Shown here in pieces: positions 31,570 through 34,785 of a stretch of DNA of 34,785 nucleotides; position 1 is the first letter of the stretch, and each line of letters begins with the position of its first letter. Source of the DNA: Phycisphaerales bacterium UBA2266 (GTDB taxonomy: Bacteria > Planctomycetota > Phycisphaerae > Sedimentisphaerales > Anaerobacaceae). The stretch lies in assembly GCA_002347125.1 (NCBI GenBank), contig DDXG01000214.1, positions 873-35,657 on the forward strand. Direction: 5' to 3'. Both the position numbers and the translations under genes were made by a program. The notes below the pieces were generated by a model. That model was not told the DNA's origin. It ran no database searches and was given only the letters and a program-made list of their open reading frames with translations.

Positions 31570-33138
31570 TCACCGGCGGCGAAAGACCCGGACGTAGTCG
31601 ACGTGGTACTTCTGTGGGAATATGCCATCGTCGATCCCCTTCTGGCCGCCCCAGGCGCCCCCGATGGCAGCGTTGAGAATGAGGTAGTGGGGCTTGTCGA
31701 AGGGCCAGAAATCGTTGCCCGTACCCTCGTTGGCAAAGGAGAAGTACTTCTGGTCGTCGAAGTAGAAGTCCATGTGGTCCTCAAACCACTCGACGGCATA
31801 GACGTGGAATTCCTCCCACGGGCGATCTGCCGTGATTTTGGCCCCCTTGGCGGTCCCTTTGACGTGGTTGTAGGCCTTGGTGTGGATGTTGGCGTGGATG
31901 ATGTTGGGGTCGAACCCGACGTTCTCCATGATGTCGATCTCCCCGCAGTCGGGCCACCGCGTGCGTCCGAAGTTCGCCCCGAGCATCCATATCGCCGGCC
32001 ACATGCCCCGGCCGGCGGGCAGCTTGGCCCGGACCTCGATCCGGCCGTAGAGCCATTCGGCCTTGCCCTTGGTATGCAGACTGGCCGACGTATACTCGCC
32101 ATTTTCGTACTGCTCTTTTCGTGATTCGATCACCAGCGAACCGTCTTCCATGCGGGCGTTCTCCGGGCGGGCCTCGGTGTAATACTGCTTCTCGCGGTTG
32201 CGGATGAAGCCCTTCTCGTAGCTCCACTTGGCCTCATCGGCCAGTCCGGCGCCGTTGAACTCATCAGCCCAGACCAGCTCCCACGCCTCGTCAAAGGTCA
32301 CATCCGGACGCGCCATCTGCTCAAGCGGGCAGGTGATTTGCGAGCGCAGGGCCAGGGTGTTCTGCGTCTGTCCGCCGTTTTGCAGGTAGAACCGGCCGTC
32401 GGCCAGGCCGGCGTCGATATTCATGATGGGTGTGTTGTCCGCGGTGAAGCGGGCGGTCGTCAGGGCGACCCATTGTCCGTCTTTCGTCTTGACCCAGCCG
32501 TTGCCGTACCTGGCGCGGCGGATCTGGCGGGCGCTTTGCCCATTGCGGCGAAAATCCTCTATGAAGCTGTAGCAGCCGCTTAGGTAATCGCCACCGGTCA
32601 GCGTCTGAAACGTGGCCAGGTGTTTCCACTGCTTCTGGTCCGTGAGATAGAAATAGGCTTCGTAGGTGGTGCGCTGCCCATCGACGGAGGCCTTGACCAT
32701 GCACTTGCAGGTCTCGCCGATGCGCCAGGGATAGTCGAACATGCTCTTGCCGCCGGTGCCCTCGCCGCCGAACCGGCTGATTTGCACACCCTCGCCCTCG
32801 TGCAGCACCCTGACCCGGCGATCTTCCGCGACGGCGTTGGGATTGTCCTGACTGCCGGGGTCCCACACGGAGAACAGCACGACCTTGCGGTCCTCGCTGA
32901 GTTGCTGGATGCCGAAATACCCGTGTTTGAAGCCCGCCACGCAGAAGTAGCTGCCGGGCACGGACTGCTCGACGGTCACTTCGTTGTAGAAGACCACGCC
33001 CTCATCGGCGGGGTACCACAGGTGCACGCTGCGGGCCGCCCTGGGCATGTCCTCGCCGGCAAACGCCGCTCCAACACCCACCGCAAGACACGCCAAAGCG
33101 CAGCCGAGGCCGATAGACCGACTATTTCGACTCATCAT
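31570..33138 (-). CDS. Secreted DUF3472-GH16 protein, laminarinase-like
   Basis: 522 residues. Signal peptide (about 1-27, ending GVGAAFA). Residues about 30-290 form a DUF3472-like beta domain (SVHLWYPADEGVVFYNEVTVEQSVPGSYFCVAGF ... FGIQQLSEDRKVVLFSVWDP). The GH16 domain (about 300-522) starts WELVWADEFNG and carries the active-site strand GEIDIMENVG, with E400 (nucleophile) and E405 (acid/base), plus AIWMLG and YLILNAAIGGAWGG. The style fits GH16 beta-1,3-glucanases more than agarases or carrageenases, but substrate remains uncertain. The start at 33138 has AAGGA 6 bases upstream and overlaps the end of the beta-helix gene by 17 bases, so the two are translationally coupled. Confidence 0.88.
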   Translation of the reverse strand: MMSRNSRSIGLGCALACLAVGVGAAFAGEDMPRAARSVHLWYPADEGVVFYNEVTVEQSVPGSYFCVAGFKHGYFGIQQLSEDRKVVLFSVWDPGSQDNPNAVAEDRRVRVLHEGEGVQISRFGGEGTGGKSMFDYPWRIGETCKCMVKASVDGQRTTYEAYFYLTDQKQWKHLATFQTLTGGDYLSGCYSFIEDFRRNGQSARQIRRARYGNGWVKTKDGQWVALTTARFTADNTPIMNIDAGLADGRFYLQNGGQTQNTLALRSQITCPLEQMARPDVTFDEAWELVWADEFNGAGLADEAKWSYEKGFIRNREKQYYTEARPENARMEDGSLVIESRKEQYENGEYTSASLHTKGKAEWLYGRIEVRAKLPAGRGMWPAIWMLGANFGRTRWPDCGEIDIMENVGFDPNIIHANIHTKAYNHVKGTAKGAKITADRPWEEFHVYAVEWFEDHMDFYFDDQKYFSFANEGTGNDFWPFDKPHYLILNAAIGGAWGGQKGIDDGIFPQKYHVDYVRVFRRR

Positions 33139-34465
33139 CCAGCGTCCTTTCATATTCGTAGGGTCCGATGTCCACGGCCGGGCCCTGCGGCCGCCGCAGG
33201 CCGTCGATGTCCGTCTCTGGGGCCGAATCGGCGCTTCCGGCATCGATGGCCGGGCTGTCGGGCCTGTGTCGCACGTCGAGCTTATCAAAGTCGCGGAAGA
33301 AACGGTAGGGTTCTTTCACGATGATATTGTGGTCGCAGATGTTCGAGCCCGGACAACTGATCGGCGAATCCACGATGTTGTTGCGGACGATGCAGTTTTC
33401 GCAGGAGAACTTGCCGTGCGTCGTGCCCAGGACGATGCCCGCCAGGAATTCGCCGCCGTAGGGATTGTAGGCGATGTTGTTGACGACAACCGCATCGGTC
33501 AGGCCGCTGAGGGTGATGCCGTGGTGGTGCTGGACGAGCACGAGGTTGTTCTCCACCCGCCAACCGGGGCCGGGGCTGTCGAAATTGCATATCCCCTGGG
33601 GGCTGTGCAGCAGCGGGCTGGACACCTTGTCGTCCCAGGCGACGACCCGATTGCCACGGACCAGTACGTTGCGAATCGGCGTGGTCTTGTCGACGCCACG
33701 ATGGAACTGGATGCCGTCGTCGTGATTGTCGTTGACCTTGTAGAAGTACTTCATGGAGTTGCCGACCAGCCGCGAGTTGTCGGCCGAGCAGACGATGCCG
33801 TCGCCGGCGATGTGCTCGATGGTGTTGCCCTCAACGGCGATCTTCTGCCCGGCGACGGTGATTCCGAAGTTCACGTACCGCAGCGTGTTGCGGCGGATGA
33901 CGGCGTTGTCGCAGATGAAGCTGATGCCATAGCAGGCCATATCGTTCCATTGCTGCTTTGACCATCCGGACGCATCCGGCGAGGAGAACAGCGTGTTGTC
34001 CTCGACCACGAAGTCGCGGCTGGCCCCGCCCCAATCGACCACGTAGATCATCCGGTCGGCCTTGTACTCGGGTGCGAAACTGGGCGAGACGGTCAAGCCG
34101 CGGATCGCCCATTTCGACGAATCCGAGAAGAATATGCGGCGCAGTTGGGGCGTGTGCCCCTCGGCCGCGGCGATGGTTATCGTCTGGTCATTATGATAGC
34201 CCCGTGCGTTAATCTCGCCGTGATAGCCGCTGTACAAGAGGATCGTATCGCCGCCGGTGATGGGCCCATCGGCATTCCTGATGCGGCCATTGCGGTCCGC
34301 CGTGCGAATCAGCCCTTTCTCAAACACCTCCTGAACCGTCCGCCACGGCCGCTCCGCCGACCCATCCCCGCCGGCACTGCCCTTGAACGGGTCCACATGA
34401 AAGACCGCCGACCGGACCGGGTCGGCCACAACCATGAGCGCAATTACCATCAGATAGCATCGCAC
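33122..34465 (-). CDS. Secreted right-handed parallel beta-helix protein
   Basis: 447 residues. Signal peptide (about 1-19), then VFHVDPFKGSAGGDGSAERPWRTVQEV, a typical start of pectate-lyase-fold proteins (PL6/chondroitinase B-like style). A series of beta-helix coils follows (VVEDNTLFSS, VIRRNTLRYVNFGITV, VEGNTIEHI, VRGNRVVAWD, VVVNNIAYNP, IVRNNIVDSP), ending DSPAIDAGS...VDIGPYEYE. Catalytic residues are not obvious, so lyase, hydrolase or binding function stays open. The start is GTG 34465 with AAGGAG about 5 bases upstream; ATG 34450 is an alternative. It lies under a predicted promoter and palindromic operator and overlaps the GH16 gene, forming a two-gene unit that may act on one polysaccharide. 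Confidence 0.8.
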   Translation of the reverse strand: MRCYLMVIALMVVADPVRSAVFHVDPFKGSAGGDGSAERPWRTVQEVFEKGLIRTADRNGRIRNADGPITGGDTILLYSGYHGEINARGYHNDQTITIAAAEGHTPQLRRIFFSDSSKWAIRGLTVSPSFAPEYKADRMIYVVDWGGASRDFVVEDNTLFSSPDASGWSKQQWNDMACYGISFICDNAVIRRNTLRYVNFGITVAGQKIAVEGNTIEHIAGDGIVCSADNSRLVGNSMKYFYKVNDNHDDGIQFHRGVDKTTPIRNVLVRGNRVVAWDDKVSSPLLHSPQGICNFDSPGPGWRVENNLVLVQHHHGITLSGLTDAVVVNNIAYNPYGGEFLAGIVLGTTHGKFSCENCIVRNNIVDSPISCPGSNICDHNIIVKEPYRFFRDFDKLDVRHRPDSPAIDAGSADSAPETDIDGLRRPQGPAVDIGPYEYERTLDDESK

Positions 34466-34483
34466 ACCAGGACTCCTTACAGA

Positions 34484-34499
34484 TGGAAACGTGTTTCCA
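34484..34499. promoter_or_regulatory. Palindromic operator-like site
   Basis: TGGAAACGTGTTTCCA has perfect 7-base inverted arms (TGGAAAC and GTTTCCA) around GT. It lies just downstream of the predicted start of transcription of the beta-helix gene, about 20-35 bases upstream of its GTG, a place where a repressor would block transcription. It resembles LacI/GalR-family operators in arm sequence but with a centre two bases wider; the regulator is not in the window. Confidence 0.5.
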
Positions 34500-34505
34500 A
34501 TCGCA

Positions 34506-34534
34506 AAAGTAACGCATCATCACCGGCAAATCAA
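34506..34534 (-). promoter_or_regulatory. Predicted sigma-70 promoter of the beta-helix/GH16 pair
   Basis: On the minus strand TTGATT (34534-34529), 17 bases and TACTTT (34511-34506). Transcription would start near 34500, at the edge of the palindrome at 34484-34499. Confidence 0.45.
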
Positions 34535-34556
34535 CGGCAACTCAGTCGAATCGGTG

Positions 34557-34585
34557 TTGACTTGCCGCCGTAAATTGTGTAGCAT
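34557..34585 (+). promoter_or_regulatory. Predicted sigma-70 promoter of the MBL-fold gene
   Basis: TTGACT (34557-34562), 17 bases and TAGCAT (34580-34585). Transcription would start near 34592, leaving a leader of about 33 bases before the ATG at 34625. Confidence 0.55.
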
Positions 34586-34624
34586 AAAGGTCTTACGAGT
34601 AATGACTGCCATAAGGACTGATAC

Positions 34625-34785
34625 ATGCGGATGAAGCTTCGTTTTCTCGGTGCGGCCCGGAACGTGACCGGTTCCCGGCACCTGCTGGAGGCCAACGGGC
34701 TGAAGGTCTTGGTCGATTGCGGCCTCTACCAGGAACGTCAATTCCGCGACCGTAACTGGGAACCGTTCGTCGTACCGCCCGCAGA
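34625..34785 (+). CDS. MBL-fold (beta-CASP-like) RNA-processing hydrolase, N-terminus only
   Basis: Only the first 53 codons are visible. MRMKLRFLGAARNVTGSRHLLEANGLKVLVDCGLYQ is the start of the metallo-beta-lactamase fold seen in beta-CASP exonucleases (FLGA...VTGS, then VDCGL before the zinc motif, which lies beyond the edge). Family members cleave or trim RNA in the cytoplasm. ATG 34625 has AAGGA 8 bases upstream. The gene is divergent from the beta-helix/GH16 pair, with separate promoters in between. The rest of the protein, including catalytic residues, is outside the window. Confidence 0.75.
   Translation, partial: MRMKLRFLGAARNVTGSRHLLEANGLKVLVDCGLYQERQFRDRNWEPFVVPPA

Overview
The window is high-GC and almost entirely protein-coding. 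From about 5.2 kb to the right end it looks like a member of the Planctomycetota, most likely a Phycisphaerae/Sedimentisphaerales-type polysaccharide degrader. The signs are large secreted proteins with dockerin-like, lamin-tail (LTD) and CotH-type modules, several secreted glycoside hydrolases, and short repeats at gene ends. The leftmost 5.1 kb (sulfatase, small monooxygenase-like protein, GAF-PAS sigma-54 activator) reads more like Desulfobacterota, judged from protein family style only. The two parts meet at a tRNA-Lys gene whose acceptor strands do not match, so this may be an island junction or an assembly chimera.

Layout. (1) 1-4930, minus strand: a sigma-54 activator locus split by one in-frame TAG, then an ABM-domain protein, then a serine-type sulfatase that runs off the left edge. 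A near-perfect inverted repeat (2461-2496) and a sigma-54-like promoter (2354-2370) sit at a classical enhancer-promoter distance between regulator and targets. (2) 5093-5254: tRNA-Lys(CTT) with promoter and terminator. (3) 5508-15393, plus strand: a tight five-gene cluster of a DUF1593 nucleoside-hydrolase-like protein, a GH5-like enzyme with an inserted carbohydrate-binding domain, a GH101/DUF5696-like giant, a GH50 agarase-like enzyme and a C_GCAxxG_C_C redox protein. (4) 15473-18587, minus strand: an unrecognised secreted protein and enolase, each followed directly by a copy of one short repeat. (5) 18763-31363, minus strand: two tandem paralogous giant secreted proteins (about 2658 and 1492 residues), each with its own predicted promoter. 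(6) 31570-34465, minus strand: a parallel beta-helix protein overlapping a DUF3472-GH16 protein, preceded by a promoter and a palindromic operator. (7) 34625 onward, plus strand: the start of an MBL-fold (beta-CASP-like) RNA-processing protein.

Together, regions 3 to 6 suggest extracellular attack on a complex, probably marine or algal, galactan or glucan. GH50 and GH16 enzymes would cut backbones, the GH5-like and GH101-like enzymes would act on other linkages, and the large LTD/CotH proteins may serve as cell-surface or matrix components. Apart from enolase, the MBL protein, the C_GCAxxG_C_C protein and the ABM protein/regulator pair, nearly every gene carries an N-terminal signal peptide. 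All family names come from motif recognition by eye; no database search was run.
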